Origin: CAWDYA01 sp963806495
Lineage (GTDB): Bacteria; Acidobacteriota; Polarisedimenticolia; JACPZX01; DASXTC01
Direction: 5' to 3'
Assembly: GCA_963806495.1 (NCBI GenBank)
Contig: CAWDYA010000005.1
Span: 248,001-312,000 of the forward strand
Length of the DNA stretch: 64,000 bases
The position numbers and the translations under genes were made by a program. Of this stretch, positions 39,256-47,353 are shown piece by piece (positions within the stretch are counted from its first letter, which is position 1; the number at the start of each line of letters is the position of its first letter). Under the pieces are notes generated by a model. That model searched no databases and had not been told where the DNA came from. It was given only the letters and a program-made list of their open reading frames with translations.

Positions 39256-41027
39256 CACCAGTCCTTCTCCGGGCGGCGGTCGGGCGGCGGCACCTTGAGC
39301 TGGTCCTTGGGGGGATGATCCTGGTCCTTCATGGCATCGAGGATCCGCATCGCCTCGTCACGCGACAGCCGCTGCTTGTCGGGAGCCTGCTGCGGCGCAT
39401 TCTGGTCGCGCGGCTGCGGCTTCGGGCTGGAGTCACTCTGGCCCTGCTGTTGCTGCTGCGGCTTCTGCTGCTGTTGCTGCTCCTGTTGCTGCTGATCCTT
39501 GTCGTCCTTCTGCTGGCTCTGGTCCTGTTTCTTCTGCTGCTGTTGCTGCTGTTTCTGCTGCTGGAGGTTGAGCAGCGCCAGCTCCAGGTTCCGCTTCGCG
39601 TCCAGGTCGTCCGGGTTGAGGCGCAGTGCCTCCTTGTAGTTCTGGATCGCGTCGGACCAGTTCTTGCGCGCGAAGTGGCTGTTGCCGGCGTTGAACCGCG
39701 CCCCCTCGGCCAGCTCCTTCTGCTGCGCGGGAAACGCCAGTCGGTACTCGTCGTACGCCTTGTCGAACTGGCCCTGGCGGTAGAGCACGTTGCCGATGTT
39801 GTAGTGCAGGGCCGGCGAGCCCGGGTCGGACTTCAGCGCCTGCTGGTACGCGGCGAGCGCCTCGGCGAGCTTCCCCTCACGGTAGAGACGGTTTCCCTCC
39901 TGCACGAGCGACGGGACCGACGCGGCGCGCGCAGCACCCGGGAGCAGCAGGGCCGTCAGGAGCACTGCGCCCACGGCGGCGGCCTTCACGGCGGGCCCGC
40001 CCGCCGGCCGGCGCGCGCGACGCACGCGGCGCCGCCCGGTGAGGAGTGCATCGGCGCAGAACGCCAGCAGCGCCACCGCCAGCGGAAACTGGAACCGCTC
40101 CTCGAACTGGGTCATCAGCCGGGCCTGCATGTCCTTCTTGTCCATCCCCGCCACCACCTCGGCCACCCGATCGAGCTCCGACTCGGCGGGCGTCGCGGGA
40201 TGGTAGGTGCCCCCGGTGATCTCCGCGATCCGTGACAGCAGGCTCTCGTCCAGACGCGTGGTGACCACCTTCCCGTCTTTGTCCTTGCGATAGCCTGCGA
40301 TCGCCCCCCCCGGGCCGGGCACGGGTATCGGAGCCCCCGCGGTCGACCCGACGCCGATCGTGTGGATCACCACGCCCTGGGACGCCGCCTCCTTCGCCGC
40401 CGCCTCCACCGCCTCCGGATCGATCTGATCCTCTCCGTCGGAGAACAGCACCAGCACCTTGAACTTGCGCTCCTCCGACTTGTAGGCATGGGTGGCGACG
40501 GAGATGGCCGAGGCCAGCGAGGTGCCCGGATAGGAGATCAGGTCGGGGCTCATCTCGTCGAGGAAGATGCGCACGGCGTTGTAGTCGAGCGTGAGGGGGC
40601 AGAGCACCCCCGCCGAGCCGGCGAACGCCACGAGCCCGACACGATCTCCCTGCAGCCTCTCGAGCAGGCGCTCCGTCTCGTCACGGGCCTTCCCAAGCCG
40701 GTCCGGCCGCACGTCCTGCGCCAGCATGCTCTCGGAGATGTCGATGCCCACCATCACGTCAACGCCCTGACGCGCCACCTGCTCGAGCGTGGTCCCCCAC
40801 TGGGGCCGCGCCACCGCCAGCACCAGGAAGGTCACGCCGGTCACCATCAGCACCGCCTTGACCACCAGCACCGGGAACGGGCCGCTGCTCACCAGCCGGT
40901 CGGCGAGCGTCTCTCCCGCGAACAATGCCAGCGCCCGGCGACGTCTCACCAGGCCGTAGGCGAGCCAGGCCGCGAGGGCGGGCACCAGCAGGAGCAGCCA
41001 CAGAAGCTCGGGTCGCGCGAACCGCAT
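39255..41027 (-). CDS. BatB-BatC fusion: VWA domain plus TPR and Gln-rich tail
   Basis: The 590-residue protein begins with two membrane helices (about 7-25 and 55-72). A von Willebrand A domain follows (about 85-300) with the MIDAS motif DISES in VGIDISESMLAQDV, and a TPGTSLA-like Thr site (YPGTSLASAI). A further membrane helix precedes a TPR region (about 365-480). From about 490 there is a tail of mostly Gln, Lys and Asp, then a short conserved end with PPDRRPEKDW. BatB (VWA) and BatC (TPR) are separate genes in Bacteroides and Leptospira; here they are one protein. The start overlaps batA by one base. Confidence 0.92.
   Translation of the reverse strand: MRFARPELLWLLLLVPALAAWLAYGLVRRRRALALFAGETLADRLVSSGPFPVLVVKAVLMVTGVTFLVLAVARPQWGTTLEQVARQGVDVMVGIDISESMLAQDVRPDRLGKARDETERLLERLQGDRVGLVAFAGSAGVLCPLTLDYNAVRIFLDEMSPDLISYPGTSLASAISVATHAYKSEERKFKVLVLFSDGEDQIDPEAVEAAAKEAASQGVVIHTIGVGSTAGAPIPVPGPGGAIAGYRKDKDGKVVTTRLDESLLSRIAEITGGTYHPATPAESELDRVAEVVAGMDKKDMQARLMTQFEERFQFPLAVALLAFCADALLTGRRRVRRARRPAGGPAVKAAAVGAVLLTALLLPGAARAASVPSLVQEGNRLYREGKLAEALAAYQQALKSDPGSPALHYNIGNVLYRQGQFDKAYDEYRLAFPAQQKELAEGARFNAGNSHFARKNWSDAIQNYKEALRLNPDDLDAKRNLELALLNLQQQKQQQQQQKKQDQSQQKDDKDQQQQEQQQQQKPQQQQQGQSDSSPKPQPRDQNAPQQAPDKQRLSRDEAMRILDAMKDQDHPPKDQLKVPPPDRRPEKDW
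39441..39563. repeat. CTG/TTG low-complexity tract coding for poly-Gln
   Basis: On the coding (minus) strand this is mostly CAG/CAA codons, giving runs of up to six Gln mixed with Lys and Asp in the BatB-BatC tail. On the plus strand it reads as a Leu-rich frame, which is a shadow. The tract is prone to slippage and may differ between strains. Confidence 0.85.
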
Positions 41028-42019
41028 CAGGGAAGCCTCCTGAGACGCGTGCCCGCCAGCAGCACCTCACCCATGAGAATCAGCAGCCCGGGCGCGAGAA
41101 GCCAGCCCGACAGCTCCGCGTAGCGCACGTAGTGCTTCACCTTGATGTCCGTCTTCTCCATGCGGTCGATCCGCTCGAAGATGTCCGAAAGCGACTCGGC
41201 GTCCGTGGCTCGGAAGTACTCGCCTCCGGTCTCCTTCGAGATCGCCTCGAGCGTGTCCTCGTCGATGTCCGCCTTCAGATAGACGTAGCGCTTGCCGAAG
41301 AACGGATCCTGGATCGGATACGGCGCCTCTCCCTTGGTGCCGACGCCGATCGCGTACACCTTCACTCCGAGTGTCTGCGCGAGACGGGCCGCCGTCGTCG
41401 GGTCGATCTCCCCGCGGTTGTTGCGCCCGTCGGTCAGCAGCACGATGACACGGCTCTTCGCGTCGCTGTCGCGCAGCCGGTTGAGGGCGGTGATCAGCCC
41501 CATGCCGATAGCGGTCCCCTCGTCCTCGGTGGCCAGGTCGACGTTCGACAGGAGCTGCAGGAGGATGTCGTAATCGAGCGTCAGCGGGCACCGCGTGTAG
41601 CCGCGCCCCGCGAACACCACGAGCCCGATCCGGTCGTTCTTCCTGCCCTGGATGAACCGCCCCACCGCCTCCTTCGCCACGACCAGCCTGTTGCGCGGCT
41701 TGAAGTCCTCCGCCGCCATGCTGGTGGAGTTGTCGACGGCGAGGACGATGTCGATTCCCCGGGTCAGGATCTCCTCATGCGATGAGCCGGTCTGCGGCCG
41801 TGCGAACGCCATCACCAGCAGGGCCAGCGCCAGCATCCGCAGCGCGAAGGTCAGATGACGCGAGCGCGTCGCCAGGGAGGGTCGTATTCCCTGAAGCATC
41901 CCGAGATCGGGCAGCCGGACGCTCCCGCGCGCGCGTTTCTGCGCTCGCCAGTACCTCAGCACCAGCAGCGGCACGATCAGCAGTCCCAGCAGCAGCCAGG
42001 GAGACGCGAACCGGATCAT
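41027..42019 (-). CDS. batA: BatA: VWA-domain membrane protein
   Basis: The 330-residue protein has an N-terminal helix (about 8-23), a basic loop, a second helix (about 57-72), a VWA domain with MIDAS DNSTSMA (DxSxS) in LAVDNSTSMAAED, and a C-terminal membrane helix (about 305-322). It looks like the usual aerotolerance BatA. It is co-translated with the BatD-like gene upstream (ATGA) and with batB/C downstream (TGATG). Its partners probably are MoxR and BatB. Confidence 0.92.
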   Translation of the reverse strand: MIRFASPWLLLGLLIVPLLVLRYWRAQKRARGSVRLPDLGMLQGIRPSLATRSRHLTFALRMLALALLVMAFARPQTGSSHEEILTRGIDIVLAVDNSTSMAAEDFKPRNRLVVAKEAVGRFIQGRKNDRIGLVVFAGRGYTRCPLTLDYDILLQLLSNVDLATEDEGTAIGMGLITALNRLRDSDAKSRVIVLLTDGRNNRGEIDPTTAARLAQTLGVKVYAIGVGTKGEAPYPIQDPFFGKRYVYLKADIDEDTLEAISKETGGEYFRATDAESLSDIFERIDRMEKTDIKVKHYVRYAELSGWLLAPGLLILMGEVLLAGTRLRRLP

Positions 42020-43036
42020 GCGGCGGCCACCTCCTCCCCCGGGCGCGGCTTCCCCGTCTCGATCAACGCGCGGGCAGATGCCACGGTCTCACGGATCGTC
42101 TCGACCTCGGGGGCGTGCTTCGCGAACTTCACCAGATCGCACGCTTCGAGGAACTCGCGCACCCGGCCCGCCTCGGCGGCCGGGACCCCTTTGATCCTCA
42201 GATCGGCCAGGACCTCCTCGGTGGTCCGGTCGAGCGCGTCGAAGCGGTGGTGCTCGCCCAGGAAACGCTTGACGATCTCCGAGAGCACCACGTGAAACTC
42301 CTTGATCTCGGCCCTGCTCCAGCAGACGCGCCGCCAGGAGCGCGTCGAGGTCCCGCATCGCGCGCACCCAGGCGGGCTCAGCGGGCTCGGCCGCCCGGGC
42401 AGCCGCCGGGGTGGCCGCCGGCCCCCGGCGTCTGCGGCGGCGCCACAGGATCACGCCGGCCGCCACGGCGGCCGCGAGCAGCAGGAGCAGGACCGCCAGA
42501 CGCCACCATGCCCGGGGCAGGTGCCAGGGTCCCTTGATGTCGGCGGGATCCTCCTCGGGGCTCTGCAGCACCGAGCGGACATCGAGGGTGAGCGGCTCGG
42601 TCGAGACGCTCCCCTTCTCCTCGCCGCCCGGCAGACGGTATGTGATCGGGATGGACGGCACCTGGATCCTGCCGGGCGCGAACAGACGGATGCGTATCGT
42701 CCAGGAGGTCGTATCGGGCAGCGGCGGGGTAGCCTCCACCGGCTCGACCTGCTCGACCATGAAGGGAGCGCCCGTCGGCGCCGAGCCGTCCTTCGGGGGC
42801 GCGGACAGGGCGGTGGCGTCCGGGTAGTCGATCACGGCGCCGGGCGGATGCACCACGGTCAGCTTGAGCGTGACCGGATCCCCGACGGTGAAGTCGCCCT
42901 TCGGCGCCGTCAGACGGGCGGTGACACCGTCGTCCCCCTCCGGCTGTGCTGCCGGCTCCTGCGCCCACCCCGCAGCGCCCGCCGCGAGCAGGGCTACCAG
43001 GAGCACGGCCGGCAGGGTTCGGCGCCGCCGGGTCAC
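42016..43036 (-). CDS. Short BatD-like membrane protein with a 1-nt frame disruption
   Basis: This product starts at GTG 43036 (GTGA overlap with DUF58). It has a signal peptide (about 1-25), a BatD-like beta domain (TARLTAPKGDFTVGDPVTLK, then TTSWTIRIRLFAPGRIQVPS), a membrane helix (about 170-195), a basic stop-transfer RRRRRRG, and a helical cytoplasmic part. After LLAARLLEQGR the written frame becomes low-complexity. One frame over it continues IKEFHVVLSEIVKRFLGEHH and ends normally at 42016 with EEVAAA. Dropping one base at 42307-42310 restores 339 aa whose stop is in an ATGA overlap with batA. It is an accessory to the Bat/MoxR set. Confidence 0.82.
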
Positions 43037-43959
43037 GCGCGCGCCCTCCGTGCCCGCATGGCGAAGAACTTCACCAGCGGCACGTCGTAGGGACGGTCGG
43101 TGGACAGATCGATGAAGTCCATTCCGAGGCTGATGAAGAGACGGCGGCGCTGCTCGAACCGCTCACGGGCCCTCTGCTCGTAGGCGCGCCGAAGGTCCGG
43201 ATTGGAGGTGTCGATCACCATCGTACGGCCGGTCTCGGCGTCCTCCACCTCGATGAGCCCGACTCCGGGCAGCGTCCGCTCCCGCGGATCCCCGATCGCG
43301 ATGGCGATCAGGTCGTGCCGCTGGGCCGCCCGGCGCAGCGCCCGCTCGTACCCCGAAGCCATGAAGTCGGAGATCAGGAACATCACCGACCGGCGGCGGA
43401 ACACCCTCATGGCGTAGTCGAGCGCCGCGCCGATGTCGGTCCCGCGCGACGCCGCGGCTCCGTACAACAGCTCGCGGATGACCCGCAGCACGTGGGTCCG
43501 GCCCTTCTTCGGCGGGACGTACTTCTCGATGCGGTCGGTGAACTGCAGCAGCCCGACCCGGTCGTTGTTCTGGATCGCCGAGAAGGCCAGCAGGGCCGAG
43601 ACCTCGGCCGCGATGTCCCCTTTCATCCTGCGGACCGAGCCGAAGTCGCGCGACGCCGACGCGTCGACGACGAGCGCCACGGTGAGCTCGCGCTCCTCCA
43701 CGTACTTCTTGACGTACGGATGCCCCATCCGGGAGGTGACGTTCCAGTCGATGGTCCGGATGTCGTCGCCCATCTGGTACTCGCGGACGTCGGAGAACTC
43801 CATCCCGCGCCCGCGGAAGACCGAGTGGTACTCGCCCGCCATCGACTCATTGACCAGGCGGCGGGTCCGGATCTCGATGCGGCGTATCTTGCGGATGATC
43901 TCGCCCGGCAGCATCCCGCCGCTGCCGGGTGAAGCGCCGGGGCCGCGACCGGCCTCCAT
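43033..43959 (-). CDS. DUF58 domain protein (MoxR partner)
   Basis: The 308-residue protein has the DUF58 signature GRGMEFSDVREYQMGDDIRT and IDWNVTSRMGHPYVKKYVEE near residues 55-95. A VWA-like domain follows with VDASASRDFG as a degenerate MIDAS. It has no signal or membrane segment. DUF58 proteins almost always sit next to MoxR and are thought to receive or present its substrates. Its ATG immediately follows the moxR stop. Confidence 0.93.
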   Translation of the reverse strand: MEAGRGPGASPGSGGMLPGEIIRKIRRIEIRTRRLVNESMAGEYHSVFRGRGMEFSDVREYQMGDDIRTIDWNVTSRMGHPYVKKYVEERELTVALVVDASASRDFGSVRRMKGDIAAEVSALLAFSAIQNNDRVGLLQFTDRIEKYVPPKKGRTHVLRVIRELLYGAAASRGTDIGAALDYAMRVFRRRSVMFLISDFMASGYERALRRAAQRHDLIAIAIGDPRERTLPGVGLIEVEDAETGRTMVIDTSNPDLRRAYEQRARERFEQRRRLFISLGMDFIDLSTDRPYDVPLVKFFAMRARRARA

Positions 43960-44949
43960 TCAGGGCACCTCGACGGCGTCGAACACCCGCCGCACGACGT
44001 CCTCGGTGGTCACCTCCTCGGCCTCCGCCTCGTAGGTCAGGATCACACGGTGACGCAGGACGTCCGGCCCGATCGCCTTGACGTCCTCGGGGGTGACATA
44101 CCCCCGCCCGCGGATGAACGCATGCGCCTTGGCGGCCATCGCCAGGAAGACGGTGGCGCGCGGCGAGGCGCCGAACTGGACGAGCTGCCCGATGTCGAGC
44201 TTGTACTCCGAGGGTCGCCGGGTCGCGTGCACGATCGACACGATGTAGTCCTTGATCCGCTCGTCCACGTACACCTGCGTGACCGCCGTGCGCGCGCGGA
44301 TGATCTCCGCCGTGTCGGTGACCTGCGTCGCCACCGGCACGCGGCCCGAGGTCATCCGCTCCAGGATCTCCCGCTCCTCGGTCTTGGAGGGATAGTCGAC
44401 CTTCAGCTTGAGCATGAACCGGTCGACCTGCGCCTCGGGCAGCGGATAGGTTCCCTCCTGCTCGATCGGATTCTGCGTGGCGAGCACCAGGAACGGGTCG
44501 GGCAGCGGGTACGTGGTGTCGCTGATCGTCACCTGGCGCTCCTGCATCGATTCGAGCAGCGCCGACTGGACCTTCGCCGGGGCGCGGTTGATCTCGTCGG
44601 CGAGGACGATGTGGGCGAACACCGGCCCCTTGCGCGGGTAGAAATTGCCGTCCTTCTGGTTGTAGATCATCGTGCCCACCAGGTCGGCGGGGAGCAGGTC
44701 GGGGGTGAACTGGATCCGCTGGAACTGGGCCTGGATCGTATCCGAGAAGGTCTTCACCGCCAGGGTCTTGGCCAGCCCCGGGACCCCTTCCAGCAGCAGG
44801 TGCCCCTGGCAGAGCACGCCGATCATCATCCGGTCGAGCAGCGGCTTCTGTCCGACAATCACCTTCCCCATCTCAGAGAGCACTTTATCCACGAAAAGGC
44901 TCTCCTGGCGGACCATCTCATTGATCGCCTGTATGTCGGTCGGCATCAC
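43960..44949 (-). CDS. MoxR-family AAA+ ATPase
   Basis: The 329-residue protein has Walker A LLEGVPGLAKTLAVKTF (the MoxR type GxxGxxKT), Walker B VLADEINRAP, sensor 1 in ATQNPIEQEGTYPLPEAQ and an arginine region near DRFMLK. MoxR ATPases act as chaperones that insert cofactors or assemble enzyme complexes with VWA proteins. It is the first gene of the bat operon behind a good promoter. No methanol dehydrogenase or similar client is in the window, so the client is unknown. Confidence 0.96.
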   Translation of the reverse strand: MMPTDIQAINEMVRQESLFVDKVLSEMGKVIVGQKPLLDRMMIGVLCQGHLLLEGVPGLAKTLAVKTFSDTIQAQFQRIQFTPDLLPADLVGTMIYNQKDGNFYPRKGPVFAHIVLADEINRAPAKVQSALLESMQERQVTISDTTYPLPDPFLVLATQNPIEQEGTYPLPEAQVDRFMLKLKVDYPSKTEEREILERMTSGRVPVATQVTDTAEIIRARTAVTQVYVDERIKDYIVSIVHATRRPSEYKLDIGQLVQFGASPRATVFLAMAAKAHAFIRGRGYVTPEDVKAIGPDVLRHRVILTYEAEAEEVTTEDVVRRVFDAVEVP

Positions 44950-45050
44950 CTCTCCGTATCGCGGGACTCTCGGATTGTCCGGGGGAGCCGCGCCTGTTGA
45001 ACGGCGCGAGCCCAGTCATTATGTTTGCCCCTCGGCCGGGACGGGTCGAG

Positions 45051-45079
45051 AGTCTAGACCAGATCATTAATAGCGTCAA
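45051..45079 (-). promoter_or_regulatory. Sigma-70-type promoter for the moxR-bat operon
   Basis: On the minus strand, TTGACG (45074-45079), 17 nt and TAGACT (45051-45056). The predicted leader is about 95 nt. Ten genes up to ltaE at 33449 can follow from it. Confidence 0.75.
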
Positions 45080-45164
45080 GGACTTATGCCTTGACAGACC
45101 CGTTCCGGCAGGCGTCGCGGAGCGCCCGGCGCCCCCGTCAGCCGCGTGGAGAGCCTAGCCCATC

Positions 45165-45183
45165 CGGCGGCCGATTGCCGCCG
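45165..45183. repeat. Inverted repeat in the leader of the mcp-che operon
   Basis: CGGCGGC-CGATT-GCCGCCG is a perfect 7-bp stem ending 21 nt before the mcp ATG and 9 nt before its GGAGGA. It may form an RNA hairpin upstream of the ribosome site. The remaining 44950-45204 region has the minus-strand moxR promoter and no clear plus-strand promoter. Confidence 0.4.
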
Positions 45184-45204
45184 CGCTCGTCCCGGAGGAT
45201 TCGA

Positions 45205-46443
45205 ATGCAGAGGAAGCTGGCGGTCGGGTTCGTGGCGGTGGCCCTCGTATCGGGGCTGTCCAACTACCTGATCGTGGCCCTGTTCAAGGACTCCGCGGTC
45301 TCCACCGCGGTGGGGCTGGCCGTGGCCGACGTGCTCATCGGCGTCCTGGCCGGTATCTCGCTGTCCCGCTACTTCACGAGGCACCTCAAGGAGCTCGCCG
45401 CCGCCTCCTCCCACATGAGCAAGGGGGACCTGTCCCGGAAGGTGGAGATCGACACGGGCGACGAGATCGAGGAGCTCGCCGCCTCGTTCAACGCCATGGT
45501 GGGCAGCCTGTCGAACGTGGTCACCGAGGTGAAGACGTCCGCCGAGCAGATCTTCGCTTCCGCGCGCACCCTCTCCTCGACTGCCGGCGAGATGAACGCC
45601 TCCACCGAGGAGATCTCCTCCACCGTGCAGAATATCGCCCGGGGCGCCGAGACGCAGGCCGAGATGGTTCACCGCACGACCGAGATCACCCGCGTACTCG
45701 CGCGCTCCACCGAGCAGATAGCCGAGAAGGCCAAGCTGGCGGCGTCGCTGGCGGGCGATGCGGGAGCGCGCGCGCGCCAGGGGGCGGACGACGCGGCCGC
45801 CGCCATCCAGACGATCTCCCGCATCCACGAGACCGTGGAGCGCGCCTCGACGGCGGTGGCCGGGTTCCGGGAGCGGGCGCTTCAAATCAACAAGACGGTC
45901 GACTTCATCACGTCGATCGCGCAGCAGACCCATCTGCTCGCGCTCAACGCCACCATCGAGGCCGCCCGCGCGGGAGAGCACGGCCGCGGCTTCGCCGTCG
46001 TGGCGGAGGAGGTCGGCAAGCTCGCCGACAACGCCCGCGGGTTCGCGGGGCAGATCTCCGACCTCGCGAAGGGGATCAACACCGGCTCGCAGGAAGTGAT
46101 CGGGTCGATGAACGAGAGCCTCGAGTCGGCGGTGGAGGGCCGGGCGGCCGTGTCGGGCGTCAGCCGGCATCTCGAGGACATCAAGCAGGCGGTGCTCGCC
46201 ACGCTCGATCGGGTGGTGGAGATCACCGCGGCCACCGAGAACCAGGCGCGCGGGGCGGACGGGCTGGTGAACGCGATCGACGAGATCGCGCGTATCGCCG
46301 AGAGCAACGCCGCCGGCACGCAGCAGGCCTCCGCGGCCACGCAGGAGCAGACCGCATCCATGCAGGAGATGTCGGCCTCCGCGCAGCAGCTCGCGAAGAC
46401 ATCCGACGTACTCAAGGAACTGGTCACCATTTTCAGGATCTGA
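45205..46443 (+). CDS. Methyl-accepting chemotaxis-type signalling protein without a sensor domain
   Basis: The 412-residue protein has two close membrane helices (about 5-24 and 33-52) joined by a loop of only about nine residues, so no extracellular sensor exists. A HAMP domain follows (about 53-105, RYFTRHLKELAAASSHM), then the long coiled coil. The highly conserved tip is QQTHLLALNATIEAARAGEH with GRGFAVVAEEVGKLAD. The frame is open upstream but GGAGG before the ATG at 45205 sets the start. Signals may come through the membrane, a partner or metabolism. It leads the cheW-cheY-cheA-cheC-cheD operon. Confidence 0.93.
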   Translation: MQRKLAVGFVAVALVSGLSNYLIVALFKDSAVSTAVGLAVADVLIGVLAGISLSRYFTRHLKELAAASSHMSKGDLSRKVEIDTGDEIEELAASFNAMVGSLSNVVTEVKTSAEQIFASARTLSSTAGEMNASTEEISSTVQNIARGAETQAEMVHRTTEITRVLARSTEQIAEKAKLAASLAGDAGARARQGADDAAAAIQTISRIHETVERASTAVAGFRERALQINKTVDFITSIAQQTHLLALNATIEAARAGEHGRGFAVVAEEVGKLADNARGFAGQISDLAKGINTGSQEVIGSMNESLESAVEGRAAVSGVSRHLEDIKQAVLATLDRVVEITAATENQARGADGLVNAIDEIARIAESNAAGTQQASAATQEQTASMQEMSASAQQLAKTSDVLKELVTIFRI

Positions 46444-46450
46444 GGGAGTC

Positions 46451-46930
46451 ATGCACGGCGACGGCGACGCGTTCGTGAACTTCAGGCTCGGCCGCGAAGG
46501 GTTCGGCATCCCGCTGGCGCAGGTGCGCGAGATCGCCCGGGTCGGAAAGATCGCCGAGGTGCCGATGGCCCCGGCGGCCATCCGCGGGCTGGCGAACCTG
46601 CGAGGCCGCGTCGTGACGCTCATCGACGTCTCCCGCCTTTTCTCGCTGCCGCTGCCGGAGGCGCTCGGGCCCCACGATCGGCTCGCCCTCGTGCTGGCCT
46701 CCCCTTTCGAGCACCTGGCTCTTTTCGTCCATGCGCCCGTCGAGATCGCGCATGCGTCGCAGGCGCGCGCGGCTCTGCGAACCGCCGCGATGACGGCGTC
46801 CGGCGACGGCTCGTCCGCCGGCCTCGTGGCTCCCCGCCCCGGCGCGGCCCTGCTCAACATGGTCTCGGCGGCCGACCTCGTGGCCCGATGCGAGGCCCGG
46901 GTGATCGAAGGATTCCGGAAGAAGATCTGA
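46451..46930 (+). CDS. cheW: CheW coupling protein
   Basis: CheW links the receptor tip to CheA. The 159-residue protein has FVNFRLGREGFGIPLAQVRE, ANLRGRVVTLIDVSRLF and the C-terminal SAADLVARCEARVIEGF typical of the family, with an Ala/Ser-rich insert near 110-125. GAGGGAG lies just before the ATG. It starts 7 nt after the receptor gene. Confidence 0.92.
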   Translation: MHGDGDAFVNFRLGREGFGIPLAQVREIARVGKIAEVPMAPAAIRGLANLRGRVVTLIDVSRLFSLPLPEALGPHDRLALVLASPFEHLALFVHAPVEIAHASQARAALRTAAMTASGDGSSAGLVAPRPGAALLNMVSAADLVARCEARVIEGFRKKI

Positions 46931-46942
46931 GGAGATGCCCTG

Positions 46943-47320
46943 ATGACGGAAAATCCCCTGACGGTCCTGATCGTTGACGACGCCGTCTTCATGCGCTCGA
47001 TGATCCGGGACATCCTGGTCAACACGGGCCGGTTCACCGTCGTGGGCGAGGCGGCCAACGGCCGTGAGGCGGTGGAGAGGTACCTCGAGACACGGCCGGC
47101 GCTGGTCACCATGGACATCGTGATGCCGGAGATGGACGGGATCGAGGCCACGCGCCGGATTCTGACCGAAGATCCCGCCGCCCGGATCGTGATGTGCAGC
47201 GCGCTGGGCCAGGAGGCGCTGGTCGTGGAGTCGATCTCCGCCGGCGCACGCGACTTCATCGTCAAGCCGTTCACCCCCGAGAAGGTCCTGCGCGTCGTCG
47301 AGAACCTGCTGCGCGGCTAG
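46943..47320 (+). CDS. cheY: CheY-type response regulator
   Basis: This single-domain receiver (125 aa) has the acidic pair in VDDAVFMRSM, the phosphorylated Asp in TMDIVMPEMDG, a Ser at the switch position (CSALGQE) and the Lys in IVKPFTPEKV. The dense similarity to B. subtilis-type CheY and its place before cheA support the name. It carries no output domain, so the output is either a motor or another partner. Confidence 0.92.
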   Translation: MTENPLTVLIVDDAVFMRSMIRDILVNTGRFTVVGEAANGREAVERYLETRPALVTMDIVMPEMDGIEATRRILTEDPAARIVMCSALGQEALVVESISAGARDFIVKPFTPEKVLRVVENLLRG

Positions 47321-47353
47321 AAAGGCATCCGGGGATCCTCTGGGGCCGTGCCC

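Noticed and set aside
39315..40235. Plus-strand Leu-rich open frame
   Set aside because: It is the reverse of the Gln-coding CAG tract in batB/C; the Leu run is a codon shadow, with no start signals or family features.
45091..45096. TTGACA as a -35 for the mcp-che operon
   Set aside because: At 17 nt downstream there is GTCGCG and no A/T-rich -10. The hexamer alone is not enough.
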